Shown here piece after piece: positions 1 through 6,847 of a stretch of DNA of 9,817 nt. Positions within the stretch are counted from its first letter, which is position 1, and each line of letters opens with the position of its first letter. The notes below the pieces were generated by a model, which had not been told where the DNA came from, made no database searches, and was given only the letters and a program-made list of their open reading frames with translations. The DNA lies in assembly GCA_004525275.1 (NCBI GenBank), contig SPCO01000038.1, forward strand, positions 1 through 9,817, given 5' to 3'. Source of the stretch: Thermomicrobiales bacterium (GTDB lineage Bacteria > Chloroflexota > Limnocylindria > Limnocylindrales > CSP1-4). The position numbers and the translations under genes are program-made.

Positions 1-338
1 AGGTCCATCGCCGCGTTGACACAGATGCGATTCAGCCAGGACTTCACGTTGCCGCCGCGGAACGAGCCCAGGTTGCGGAACGCCGAGAAGAAGGCCTCCT
101 GGACACAATCGGACGCCTGGTCGCGATCGGGGACCATTCGCACGACGAGCGCAAAGAGCTGGTCTTGATAGAGCACGACCAGGTCGTTGAACGCGCCGAG
201 GTCGCCATCGCGGGCACGCTCGAGCAGGATGAGGTCGCGGCGCTGGACGGGGTCTTCGGAGACCGTGGTCGAGCGAAGGTCCTCCACGATCGGGGGGTCC
301 CTCCGAACAGCGATTCTGAGGCTGGGCGAGTCTAACAT
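1..338 (-). CDS. ECF-type RNA polymerase sigma factor, N-terminal part (cut by window edge)
   Basis: Reading the minus strand from ATG at 338 gives an open frame of 112 codons that runs off the window at base 1. Residues about 38-112 look like sigma-70 region 2: an acidic helix starting RARDGDLGAF (41-50), then LYQDQLFALVVRMV (56-69), the region 2.2 core DCVQEAFFSAFRNL (77-90) and a region 2.3/2.4-like SWLNRICVNAAMD (100-112). Such factors bind core RNA polymerase and direct it to a small regulon, often stress or envelope genes. Region 4 lies outside the window. The start is uncertain. The ATG at 338 has only a weak GAG upstream. An in-frame GTG at 287 has GGAGG about 12 bases upstream, and a TAGACT (-10-like) at 334-329 would put the transcript start after the ATG. 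The stop codon of the cvpA-like gene is 48 bp upstream on the same strand, so co-transcription is possible. The sigma-factor call is confident; its regulon and any anti-sigma partner cannot be seen. Confidence 0.85.
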   Translation of the reverse strand, partial: MLDSPSLRIAVRRDPPIVEDLRSTTVSEDPVQRRDLILLERARDGDLGAFNDLVVLYQDQLFALVVRMVPDRDQASDCVQEAFFSAFRNLGSFRGGNVKSWLNRICVNAAMD

Positions 339-386
339 CGGTCTCGGCCAAGACGCCGACCCGTCGAGAGCGGTTCCCGGCTCTGA

Positions 387-968
387 CTACGGAAGGGTCG
401 GGATCCCTCCAGGAATCAGGGAACTGATGTCCTTGGGCAACAGGGGTCCGAGGACCGTCAGAACGAGCGGGACCGTCGTGTCGATCAGGACCTGTCCGAT
501 CGTGGATTCGTCCAGCGCCTGGCTCAGGGTCTTGAGAAACCCGAGACCCGGATCCTTGCCGAGTGATCCGGCGGTCCCGAAATACGTATCCAGGATGACG
601 ATCGCCACCGAGATGATCAGGATCGCCTCGATCGCCCCGAACGCGGCACCGAGCCCCTTGTTCACCGACCTCGAAACGCCATCGACCGCGATCTTGCCTA
701 GGATCGGGCCGCTGACGATGTTGAGTGCCACAACGAGCACGCCGAACGCGACCGCGTAGCCGACCATGTCTGCATACGCCGGGGGCAAATCCGGAAAGAT
801 CCCGGCGAGGAGCGCGCCGACCGGCTGGCGGAGATACGCACCAGCGACGAACGACACAGCGAGGAACACGAGCCCGAACACGCGGCGCACGAACCCGCTG
901 CTCCAGCCGCCTCGCACGTAGCCGGCGATGAAACCGGCCAGCAACAGGTCTGCCATGGCGTGCACCAT
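387..968 (-). CDS. CvpA-family integral membrane protein
   Basis: This is a 193-aa hydrophobic protein if started at the ATG at 968 (MVHAMADLLLAGF). Predicted membrane segments are at about residues 6-18, 29-46, 67-88 and 106-128, with a further hydrophobic stretch near 157-178. The layout of short N-terminal membrane helices, then a Gly-rich segment (SRSVNKGLGAAFGAIEAIL, 99-117) leading into a strong helix, is typical of the CvpA (colicin V production) family. The family name comes from E. coli, where the gene is linked to colicin V export and envelope integrity; the biochemical role is unknown. The frame stays open up to an ATG at 1028, but the extra residues are Pro/Arg-rich and reach almost to the tRNA at 1032, so I prefer 968. 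An ATG at 956 (MADLLLAGF) is equally possible. No good Shine-Dalgarno precedes any of them. The sigma-factor gene follows 48 bp downstream. Confidence 0.8.
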   Translation of the reverse strand: MVHAMADLLLAGFIAGYVRGGWSSGFVRRVFGLVFLAVSFVAGAYLRQPVGALLAGIFPDLPPAYADMVGYAVAFGVLVVALNIVSGPILGKIAVDGVSRSVNKGLGAAFGAIEAILIISVAIVILDTYFGTAGSLGKDPGLGFLKTLSQALDESTIGQVLIDTTVPLVLTVLGPLLPKDISSLIPGGIPTLP

Positions 969-1011
969 ACGTCGCGGAGGCTCATCCGGCGCGGCCGATG
1001 CGCACGGACGG

Positions 1012-1017
1012 TACGAT
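1012..1017 (+). promoter_or_regulatory. Candidate -10 element for the tRNA-Leu gene
   Basis: TACGAT at 1012-1017 matches the -10 consensus at the key first, second and last positions, and lies 14 bp before the first base of the mature tRNA. That would leave a short 5' leader of about 7 bases for RNase P to remove. I see no convincing -35 hexamer at the expected spacing, so this is a weak assignment. Confidence 0.3.
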
Positions 1018-1031
1018 GGCGGCCGCACCCG

Positions 1032-1118
1032 GCCGGAGTGGCGGAACAGGCAGACGCGACGGTCTCAAACACCGTTGAGGGCAACCTCGTACGAGTTCAA
1101 GTCTCGTCTCCGGCACCA
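1032..1118 (+). tRNA. tRNA-Leu (anticodon CAA)
   Basis: The 87-nt sequence folds as a class II tRNA. The acceptor stem is GCCGGAG (1032-1038) with CTCCGGC (1108-1114). The D arm closes with GCG/CGC. The anticodon stem ACGGT (1059-1063) pairs with ACCGT (1071-1075) around the loop CTCAAAC, placing anticodon CAA at 1066-1068. A long variable arm GAGG-GCAA-CCTC (1077-1088) is characteristic of leucine tRNAs. The T arm is ACGAG-TTCAAGT-CTCGT (1091-1107). Discriminator A1115 is followed by an encoded CCA (1116-1118). It decodes UUG leucine codons. It is divergent from the cvpA-like gene and followed 24 bp later by a strong hairpin. All stems pair perfectly, so it looks functional. Confidence 0.97.
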
Positions 1119-1142
1119 TATTGGCCCGCACCCTGAACAATC

Positions 1143-1170
1143 AGAAAGGCCCGCCGAGGCGGGCCTTTCT
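1143..1170. terminator. Hairpin terminator after tRNA-Leu, probably bidirectional
   Basis: A perfect inverted repeat with 13-bp arms: AGAAAGGCCCGCC (1143-1155) and GGCGGGCCTTTCT (1158-1170), around a 2-base centre (effectively a CGAG tetraloop). The A-rich start and T-rich end give a short U tract on either strand, so it can end the tRNA transcript (plus) and also the secreted-protein gene that ends at 1231 on the minus strand. There is no long U run beyond the stem. Confidence 0.8.
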
Positions 1171-1230
1171 GCATGGGCGCTAGCGTCGTTGGTGCCGGCG
1201 CTTACATGCGGTTTGTCGCCGCACCTCTGC

Positions 1231-1986
1231 CTAGAGTCCGGCGCACTCACCGATGGCGTTACCTCCGACGACGTTCGCGAGCCCACCGTCGAGCGCGTTG
1301 ATCTGCGCGGCAGGGACATTGTGGTGACAGATCAGGTTGCCGCCGATCGTCTGCGGCCCGAACACGCTGCCCATGATCTCTGATGAGTCGGACCCGGGCA
1401 GTACCGAGGTGTCCGTTGCCGTGTTGTGGGAGACGATCACGTTTCCGCCGACCGTGTTGCGGATGACGCCGAACCACCAGCCGGACCAGCCCTTGATGAC
1501 CAGGTTCCCACCGATGACGTTGTCTTTGATCGGGAAGTTACGTCCGGAGTCACCGCCGCCATTCGAGATGAAGTTGCCATGAACCGTGACATTGCCCAGA
1601 TAGACGGTCAGTGGATGGTTGGCTACGATGTTCCCGCCCACCGTATCGGGTCCCACCGTGCCCTCGGCCGCGTTGTAGCCCATGCCCAGGACCGCACCCC
1701 TGCGGACCTTGACGTTGCCGGTGACATGCATCTGGGCCCCTCGGAACCCTTCGGCAGCGTGGTCGTTCAGGACGGCCCCCCTGGCGACGATCAGGTTGCC
1801 CTTGATCCACACGTTGGCACCGGCGGCAACGGTGCAGTTGCCGGTGACGGTGAAGTTGCCATAAGTGCCCCCTGGGATGTCTCCGCCCGAGCAGGTTCCT
1901 GCACGCGGATTGCCTGCGAGCGCCGAGCCAGGCAACGCCATCGCTAGCAGAGCGAACGTGGCGAGTAGAAAGGTCAGCCTACGCAT
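1231..1986 (-). CDS. Secreted GGN-repeat protein, predicted beta-solenoid, function unknown
   Basis: This 251-aa protein is not recognised as a named family. The start at 1986 is set by a perfect AGGAGGT 6 bases upstream and by the signal peptide it creates: MRR, a hydrophobic core LTFLLATFALLAMAL, then a likely signal peptidase cleavage after SALA (residue 24). The mature protein is built of short beta-strand-like units carrying Gly-Asn: Asn at about 44, 50, 64, 91, 119, 132, 138, 161, 182, 217 and 243. Five of these (119, 161, 182, 217, 243) are in the fuller form [TV][VI]GGN followed by hydrophobics. The regular G-N turns between valine-rich strands suggest a right-handed beta-helix or solenoid. 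Four cysteines (32, 51, 220, 248) sit near the two ends and could form disulfides that cap the fold. There is no sorting signal, catalytic motif or membrane anchor, so it is probably released or loosely held at the surface. Upstream frame extension to 2079 is Arg/Gly-rich and rejected. The TerB-like gene is divergent from it. Confidence 0.8.
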   Translation of the reverse strand: MRRLTFLLATFALLAMALPGSALAGNPRAGTCSGGDIPGGTYGNFTVTGNCTVAAGANVWIKGNLIVARGAVLNDHAAEGFRGAQMHVTGNVKVRRGAVLGMGYNAAEGTVGPDTVGGNIVANHPLTVYLGNVTVHGNFISNGGGDSGRNFPIKDNVIGGNLVIKGWSGWWFGVIRNTVGGNVIVSHNTATDTSVLPGSDSSEIMGSVFGPQTIGGNLICHHNVPAAQINALDGGLANVVGGNAIGECAGL

Positions 1987-1992
1987 CAAACC

Positions 1993-1999
1993 ACCTCCT
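1993..1999 (-). promoter_or_regulatory. Ribosome binding site of the GGN-repeat protein
   Basis: AGGAGGT on the minus strand, 6 bases before the ATG at 1986, is a near-complete Shine-Dalgarno sequence and the strongest in the window. It decides the start in favour of the signal-peptide form over the longer frame, and suggests high expression. Confidence 0.85.
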
Positions 2000-2362
2000 G
2001 TTGCGGGTCGAACGACACCGGCCCACACTTCGGGCTGGAGGGCAGAGGTCCTGCCTCGTCCACGCCCTGGATATCGCAACGAGAAGAAGGGCCTGGCGTC
2101 GCAGAGGTCGACATCAACTGGCTGGCCCCTGGAAGCATTGGCGCGACTCGACCCGTCGAGATCGGCACCGTACCACTGGACACAAAACCAGAACTAGCCG
2201 CACGGGGTGCCCGGAGCCACCCATCGGTGCACGGGTGCACCACATTTCCTCCCCATCGCCGCTCCGTATCTCTCATCTGGCACCGCGATGCTCCAGCGAT
2301 TGCCGACCCGCAATACGCGATCGGGCAAGAAGCAGCGGACGACCACGGACGGCAACCCACGG

Positions 2363-2368
2363 TAGACT
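2363..2368 (+). promoter_or_regulatory. Candidate -10 element for the TerB-like gene
   Basis: TAGACT within GGTAGACTCC keeps the key T, A and final T of a -10 box and lies 43 bp before the ATG at 2412, allowing a short leader with the GAGGAG ribosome site at 2402-2407. No clear -35 hexamer is found about 17 bp upstream. The same hexamer occurs on the minus strand at 334-329 before the sigma-factor gene. Confidence 0.3.
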
Positions 2369-2411
2369 CCGGCCTGCGCTGCGCCGCCAGCACGACCGAC
2401 AGAGGAGCCTC

Positions 2412-2981
2412 ATGTTCAACCGTTTCTTTGGATCGAAGTCGGGATCTGCCGCTCCGGCCACGCCGCCGCCGACGGCAGCCCAGACGCAGGCCGGCGACAC
2501 CGCCACCGTCCGCCGCATCGTCGCCACACTCGAAGCGATGCCGCCCGAACGGGCTCGACTCATCGCATCGGCCGCGTACACGCTCGCTCGGGCAGCCAAC
2601 GCCGATCTCGACATCAGCGACGAGGAAACGGCGGCCATCGAGGCCGAATTGCAGGATCACAAAGCGCTCGACGAGCCGACCGCTGTGCTCGTCACCGAGA
2701 TGGCCAAGCTCCAGGCGAAGACCGTCGGTGGGACCGAGGACTACGTGGTGACCCGCGAGTTCAAGGCGCTCGCCGACAAGGCCCAGCGGCTCGTCGTCAT
2801 GCGTGCCTGTTTCGCCGTGACGGCCGCCAACGGGACGATCTCAGCGGAAGAGACGGCCGTACTCAGCCAGATCGCCGGCGAACTCGACATCGAGGATCCA
2901 GAACTCAACGTGATCAGGGCTGACTTCCACGAGAGGTTCTCGGCCGTCCAGGAGATCCGCCGGGTGACCGGGCCCGCTTGA
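2412..2981 (+). CDS. TerB-like (tellurite-resistance TerB family) cytoplasmic protein
   Basis: A 189-aa protein without signal peptide or membrane segment. After a short N-terminus (MFNRFFGSKS) and a Pro/Ala-rich linker (to about residue 30), the rest is predicted helical and carries two TerB-style acidic sites: ANADLDISDEE (62-72) and AANGTISAEE (138-147). The pattern A-[ND]-x-x-[IL]-S-x-E-E marks the calcium- or metal-binding loops of TerB-fold proteins. In ter operons TerB takes part in tellurite, phage and stress responses with TerC and TerD; stand-alone copies such as this have no settled function. The start is chosen because GAGGAG lies 4 bases before ATG 2412; the frame is open further upstream, but that part is Arg-rich and noncoding in character. 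No ter gene is nearby. Its stop is 13 bp from the convergent dnaE stop. Confidence 0.8.
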   Translation: MFNRFFGSKSGSAAPATPPPTAAQTQAGDTATVRRIVATLEAMPPERARLIASAAYTLARAANADLDISDEETAAIEAELQDHKALDEPTAVLVTEMAKLQAKTVGGTEDYVVTREFKALADKAQRLVVMRACFAVTAANGTISAEETAVLSQIAGELDIEDPELNVIRADFHERFSAVQEIRRVTGPA

Positions 2982-2994
2982 ACACCGGCCAGGG

Positions 2995-5900
2995 TCAGGC
3001 GCTCGCGAGCCGCAGATCGACCAGCCCGTCACCAACACGGCGGCGAACCTCAACCAGAAGTTCGGCGTCATAGGCGACACCGCGGCGGAGTTCCATCTCG
3101 CCGCCGCCGGGTCCCGGAACATGGATGACGACCCGGGTACTCCCCGGGCGATCGCGAAGGACCGATCGGAACGTCTCCATCGCCCCGACGACCCGGTCCG
3201 GCCCCACGCTCCCGGTGAATCGTACGTGGAGGACGGTGCCAGGCCCGGCGTCCACGGGCGCATCCGAAGTCGTGCCGGCGAGGATCGCAGCTCTGGCCTC
3301 GTCGGGGACTGACGGTTCGTCATCGGCTTCACCACTGGCCATGACTGCGGCTGACGCTGGGTATGTCGAAACGGGTTCGGCCGGAGCGATCGTCGGCAGG
3401 GCGGTGGTGACGGTGCCGCCTCGCTTCGGGGACACGAACATGATCGGCGCCTCACCGGGCCCACCGGCTGTCGGACCCGGACCAACGGCCACCAAAGGCC
3501 GGCCGTCGGCCCCGGGTCGGGCCCCGTTGCCAGGCCCTCGCCGCCCGGCTCCGCGATCGGTGGCGGCAACCTGACGGGCGAACGCCTCTTCACCCGCCGC
3601 GGACGCGTCATCCCACTCGACTGCCAGATCGGCGAGCAGCGAGACCTCCTCACTCTTGTGATCGACGCGCCCGGCCACGAGCAGGATCTCGCCGTCCCGC
3701 CACGTGCCCGCCGTCTGTTCGTACATGCGTGGGAAGACAACGACTTCGATCGACCCCTGGAGGTCCTCCATCGTGACGATCGCCATCGAGGCCTTGGCCT
3801 TGGTGATGACGTTCCGGACACCGGTGACGATGCCGCCGACGACGACCCGCTGACCATCGAGCGACTCGTCGCGCAGGTCTCCGGAATAGGCGGTGACAAA
3901 GCGGCCGACGCGCTCGGCGACTTCGCCCATCGGGTGCTCTGAGAGGTACAACCCGAGCAGTTCTTTCTCCCAGCGAAGGCGCTCGCGGACGGGAACCTCA
4001 GTCGCCTGCGGAAGTGGACGCTCGAAGGCGGCCGCGTCTGCCGCCCCCAGGTCGAACAACGAGGTCTGCCCCGTGATCCGGTCGCGTTGGGTGGCCTGGG
4101 CCGCGGCGATCGCATCGTCGAGACCGAGCAGGATCTGCGACGGATGCCCGAAGGCGCTGAGTGCCCCGACCTTGGCCAGCGCCTCCAGAACCTTGCGATT
4201 CGCCAGCCGAAGATCGATCCGCGTGCAGAAATCAGTGAGAGAGCGGAACGGGCCGCCCTCATCGCGGGCCGCGATGATCGATTCGATGGCGCCCTGCCCG
4301 ACATTCTTGACGGCGAGGAGTCCGAACCGGATCGCGTCGCCCTCGACCGTGAATTCGAGATGGCTCTGATGCACGTCGGGCGGCAGGACCTCGATCGCCA
4401 TCCGGCGACACTCGGCCACCGCGGCGGCGACCTTCTCCTCATTCGAGCGAAACGCGGTGAGCACCGCGGTCATGTACTCGACCGTGTGGTTGGCTTTCAT
4501 GTAGGCCGTCTGATAGGCGATCAGCCCATAGCAGGTGGCATGAGCCTTGTTGAAGCCATAGCGCTCGAACGGCTCGAAAGCCTTGAAGACGGCATCGATG
4601 ACCTGGGGCTCGACCCCTCGTTCGGCCGCCTGAGTGACGAACTTCTCCTTTTGAGCCCGCAGCACCGCCGACTTCTTCTTGCGGATGGCGTACCCGAGCG
4701 TGTCCGCCTCGGGGCCGGTGAACCCGCCGAGTGCGATCGCGGCAGACATGATGTCCTCCTGGTAGACGAAGATCCCGTAGGTCTTCTCCAGGTACGGCTC
4801 GAGGAGCGGGTGCAGGTAGGTCACCGGCTCGGTGCCGTGCTTGCGCCGGATGTACGCGGGGATGTTGTCCATCGGGCCGGGTCGATAGAGGGCGACCATC
4901 GCCGCCAGGTCGTAGACCGAGGTCGGGCGCAGATCCCGAACATACCGGCGCATCCCCGCCGACTCGAGCTGGAAGACGCCGGTCGTCTCACCCGACGCGA
5001 GAAGCTCGAAGGTCTTCGCGTCGTCGAGCGGGATGTCGTCGAGGTCGATCTCGACGCCGCGGTCGGCCCGGACAAGATCAACGGCCTGACGCAGGATCGT
5101 GAGGTTCGAGAGCCCGAGGAAGTCGAACTTGAGCAACCCGAGCGCCTCGATGGCGTGCATTTCGTACTGGCTCATCAACCCATCCGAGTTGGTCGCCTTC
5201 TGGAGCGGCATCAATTCGGTCAACGGTTCGCGGCTGATGACCACACCCGCCGCATGCGTGGATGCGTTGCGGGCGACCCCCTCGAGGTGCCGTGCGAAGT
5301 CGGTGATTCGTTTGACGGCGGGGTCGCCCTCGACCAACCCACGCAGCTCCGTTGACGTCTCGATCGCCTCGTCGAGCCTGATCCCGAGCTGATTCGGGAC
5401 CGCCTTGGCGATCCGGTCGACCTCGCCGTAGGAGTGACCCAGGACGCGACCGACGTCGCGGATCGCGGCCCGCGCGAGCATCGTGCCAAAGGTGATGATC
5501 TGGGCGACGTGATCCTGGCCGTATTTGCGCCCGACGTAGGCGATGACCTCCTCACGTCGACCGTCTTCGAAATCGACGTCGATGTCGGGCATCGTCACCC
5601 GGTCCGGGTTGAGGAAGCGCTCGAACGGGAGCTGATAGAGGATCGGATCGACGGGGGTGATGCCGAGGGTGTAGGTCACGATCGAACCCGGCGCCGAGCC
5701 GCGGCACGTCGTCTGGATCCCTTGCTCACGGGCGAACGCGATGAAGTCGGCAACGATGAGGAAGTAGCCGGCGTAGCCCATCGAAAGGATGACCCCGAGC
5801 TCATAGTCGAGCCGAGTCTGGAGCTCCGGGGTGACGGTCCCGTAGCGACGCTCCAGGCCACGCTGACACTCGGCTCGGAGCCAGGTCTCCGTCGTGAACC

Positions 5901-6783
5901 CGTCCGGGACCGGGAAATGCGGGATACGAAGCTGTCCGAGCGGGAGGGTCAGATCCGTCATCTCGGCTATTCGCCGAGTGTTCGCGATCGCCTCCGGATG
6001 ATCCGGGAAAAGCGCCGCCATCTGGGCAGCGGACTTCACGTAGAACTCGTGGGTATCGAAGCGCATCCGGTTCGGGGTGTCGAGGTTGTTGCCAGTCCCA
6101 ACGCAGAGGAGCACGTCGTGGGCCTCGGACTGGTCCTCACGGACGTAGTGCAGGTCGTTGGTCACGATCAGGGGCAGACCGGCTTCGGGTGCGAGTCGCA
6201 GCAACTGCTCGTTGAGCCGCCGCTGGTCGGGCAGCCCGTGGTCCTGGAGTTCCAGGTAGAACCGGTCCTTGCCGAAGATGTCGCCGTACTCCCCTGCCAG
6301 GTTGCGGGCCAGCTCCCAGTCCTCGACCTCCAGGGCCCTCGGGATCTCGCCGGAGAGGCATGAGGACAGCCCGATCAGTCCCTCACTGTGCCGGGCGAGA
6401 TGCTCCCGATCGATCCGCGGCTTGTAGTAGTAGCCGTCGATGTGGGCATCGGTGACGAGGCGGCACAGGTTCTGGTAGCCGACGAGGTCCTGGGCCAGGA
6501 GGATGAGATGGAAGGGCTGGGCGTCGGCCTTGCCCTCCTTGTCGGCCATCGACCGGCGAGCGACATACGTCTCGACCCCGATGATCGGCTTGATGCCCTT
6601 GGTCCTGGCGGCCTGATAGAAGGCGACTGCCCCGTACAAGGCGCCGTGGTCCGTGATGGCCATCGAATCCATACCCTGGTGGGCCGCCGCATCCACCAGT
6701 TCCGTGATCCGGCCGAGGCCGTCCAGGAGGCTGAATTCGGAGTGGACGTGAAGATGGGTGAAGTCGTTCGGGGCGATCGTCAT
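2995..6783 (-). CDS. dnaE: DNA polymerase III alpha subunit DnaE, with intact PHP domain
   Basis: This is the catalytic subunit of the replicative DNA polymerase, 1262 aa. The N-terminal PHP domain (about 8-275) holds H12, H14, D21, H46, E71, H92, C142, D210 and H212, the full set of nine metal ligands. This is as in Thermus-type and mycobacterial enzymes, and unlike E. coli, where several are replaced. The polymerase core includes RGSAPGS (361-367), the catalytic pair in PDIDVDF (D402, D404) and the third aspartate in KFDFLGL (D554). The helix-hairpin-helix region is about 737-800, including YGFNKAHATCYGLIAYQTAY. An internal clamp-binding motif QTSLF is at 906-910, and an OB fold is at about 978-1057. 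A Gly/Pro/Ala-rich linker (about 1060-1180) precedes a conserved C-terminal tail (1183-1260). There is no intein, frameshift or missing domain. ATG 6783 directly begins the PHP strand (FTHLHVHSEFSLLDG). No Shine-Dalgarno is present. The response regulator ends 64 bp upstream on the same strand. Confidence 0.98.
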   Translation of the reverse strand: MTIAPNDFTHLHVHSEFSLLDGLGRITELVDAAAHQGMDSMAITDHGALYGAVAFYQAARTKGIKPIIGVETYVARRSMADKEGKADAQPFHLILLAQDLVGYQNLCRLVTDAHIDGYYYKPRIDREHLARHSEGLIGLSSCLSGEIPRALEVEDWELARNLAGEYGDIFGKDRFYLELQDHGLPDQRRLNEQLLRLAPEAGLPLIVTNDLHYVREDQSEAHDVLLCVGTGNNLDTPNRMRFDTHEFYVKSAAQMAALFPDHPEAIANTRRIAEMTDLTLPLGQLRIPHFPVPDGFTTETWLRAECQRGLERRYGTVTPELQTRLDYELGVILSMGYAGYFLIVADFIAFAREQGIQTTCRGSAPGSIVTYTLGITPVDPILYQLPFERFLNPDRVTMPDIDVDFEDGRREEVIAYVGRKYGQDHVAQIITFGTMLARAAIRDVGRVLGHSYGEVDRIAKAVPNQLGIRLDEAIETSTELRGLVEGDPAVKRITDFARHLEGVARNASTHAAGVVISREPLTELMPLQKATNSDGLMSQYEMHAIEALGLLKFDFLGLSNLTILRQAVDLVRADRGVEIDLDDIPLDDAKTFELLASGETTGVFQLESAGMRRYVRDLRPTSVYDLAAMVALYRPGPMDNIPAYIRRKHGTEPVTYLHPLLEPYLEKTYGIFVYQEDIMSAAIALGGFTGPEADTLGYAIRKKKSAVLRAQKEKFVTQAAERGVEPQVIDAVFKAFEPFERYGFNKAHATCYGLIAYQTAYMKANHTVEYMTAVLTAFRSNEEKVAAAVAECRRMAIEVLPPDVHQSHLEFTVEGDAIRFGLLAVKNVGQGAIESIIAARDEGGPFRSLTDFCTRIDLRLANRKVLEALAKVGALSAFGHPSQILLGLDDAIAAAQATQRDRITGQTSLFDLGAADAAAFERPLPQATEVPVRERLRWEKELLGLYLSEHPMGEVAERVGRFVTAYSGDLRDESLDGQRVVVGGIVTGVRNVITKAKASMAIVTMEDLQGSIEVVVFPRMYEQTAGTWRDGEILLVAGRVDHKSEEVSLLADLAVEWDDASAAGEEAFARQVAATDRGAGRRGPGNGARPGADGRPLVAVGPGPTAGGPGEAPIMFVSPKRGGTVTTALPTIAPAEPVSTYPASAAVMASGEADDEPSVPDEARAAILAGTTSDAPVDAGPGTVLHVRFTGSVGPDRVVGAMETFRSVLRDRPGSTRVVIHVPGPGGGEMELRRGVAYDAELLVEVRRRVGDGLVDLRLASA

Positions 6784-6793
6784 CGGGAGGTCA

Positions 6794-6826
6794 ATGGTAG
6801 CGGCGTGGGCCGCGCGCCGCGGTCAA
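6794..6826 (-). promoter_or_regulatory. Candidate dnaE promoter, possibly leaderless
   Basis: On the minus strand, TACCAT (6799-6794) ends 10 bases before the dnaE ATG. A TTGACC (6826-6821) lies upstream, but with 21 bp between them, longer than the usual 17. If TACCAT is the -10 box, transcription would begin within a few bases of the ATG, giving a leaderless or near-leaderless mRNA. This would fit the absence of a Shine-Dalgarno (the bases before ATG read GACCTCCCG). It is a pattern-based suggestion only. Confidence 0.25.
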
Positions 6827-6847
6827 CCGGTGCCGACCGGGCGAGGT

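Larger units (their letters stand above)
1987..2411. other. Divergent intergenic region (425 bp) with two hyphenated palindromes
   Basis: This gap separates the minus-strand GGN-repeat gene from the plus-strand TerB-like gene, so it should hold both promoters. Frames crossing it are Arg/Pro/Ser-rich and do not look like protein. It contains two short interrupted palindromes. One is CTCGAC-CC-GTCGAG at 2147-2160 (6-bp arms). The other is GGTGCAC-GG-GTGCACC at 2226-2241 (7-bp arms). Either could be an operator for a dimeric regulator, but GC-rich DNA yields such motifs by chance. No RNA gene, riboswitch or transposon end is recognisable. Confidence 0.5.

Noticed and set aside
187..759. 190-codon plus-strand frame opposite the sigma-factor and cvpA-like genes
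   Set aside because: It is antisense to two better supported genes and is Arg/Ser/Pro-rich.
2001..2411. N-terminal extension of the TerB-like gene
   Set aside because: The 137 extra residues are Arg/Ser/Pro-rich without a fold, while ATG 2412 has a GAGGAG site and starts a sensible protein.
1986..2660. 224-codon minus-strand frame across the intergenic region and TerB-like gene
   Set aside because: It overlaps the TerB-like gene on the opposite strand and the ribosome site of the GGN gene; composition is not protein-like.
2841..4442. 533-codon minus-strand frame overlapping dnaE
   Set aside because: It is a shifted frame of dnaE, extremely rich in Arg, Ser and Pro, and also runs into the convergent TerB-like gene.
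4087..5355. 422-codon plus-strand frame antisense to dnaE
   Set aside because: It lies wholly opposite the dnaE core domains, which are unmistakable. Long antisense frames are expected in GC-rich genes, and the translation is rich in Arg, Asp, Glu and Leu with no domain.
5434..6363. 309-codon plus-strand frame antisense to dnaE
   Set aside because: Same reason: a mirror frame of the PHP and palm regions, with no recognisable protein features or ribosome site.
6827..6840. Small hairpin CCGGT-GCCG-ACCGG between response regulator and dnaE as a terminator
   Set aside because: Only 5-bp arms and no U tract on either strand; such motifs are common by chance in this GC range.
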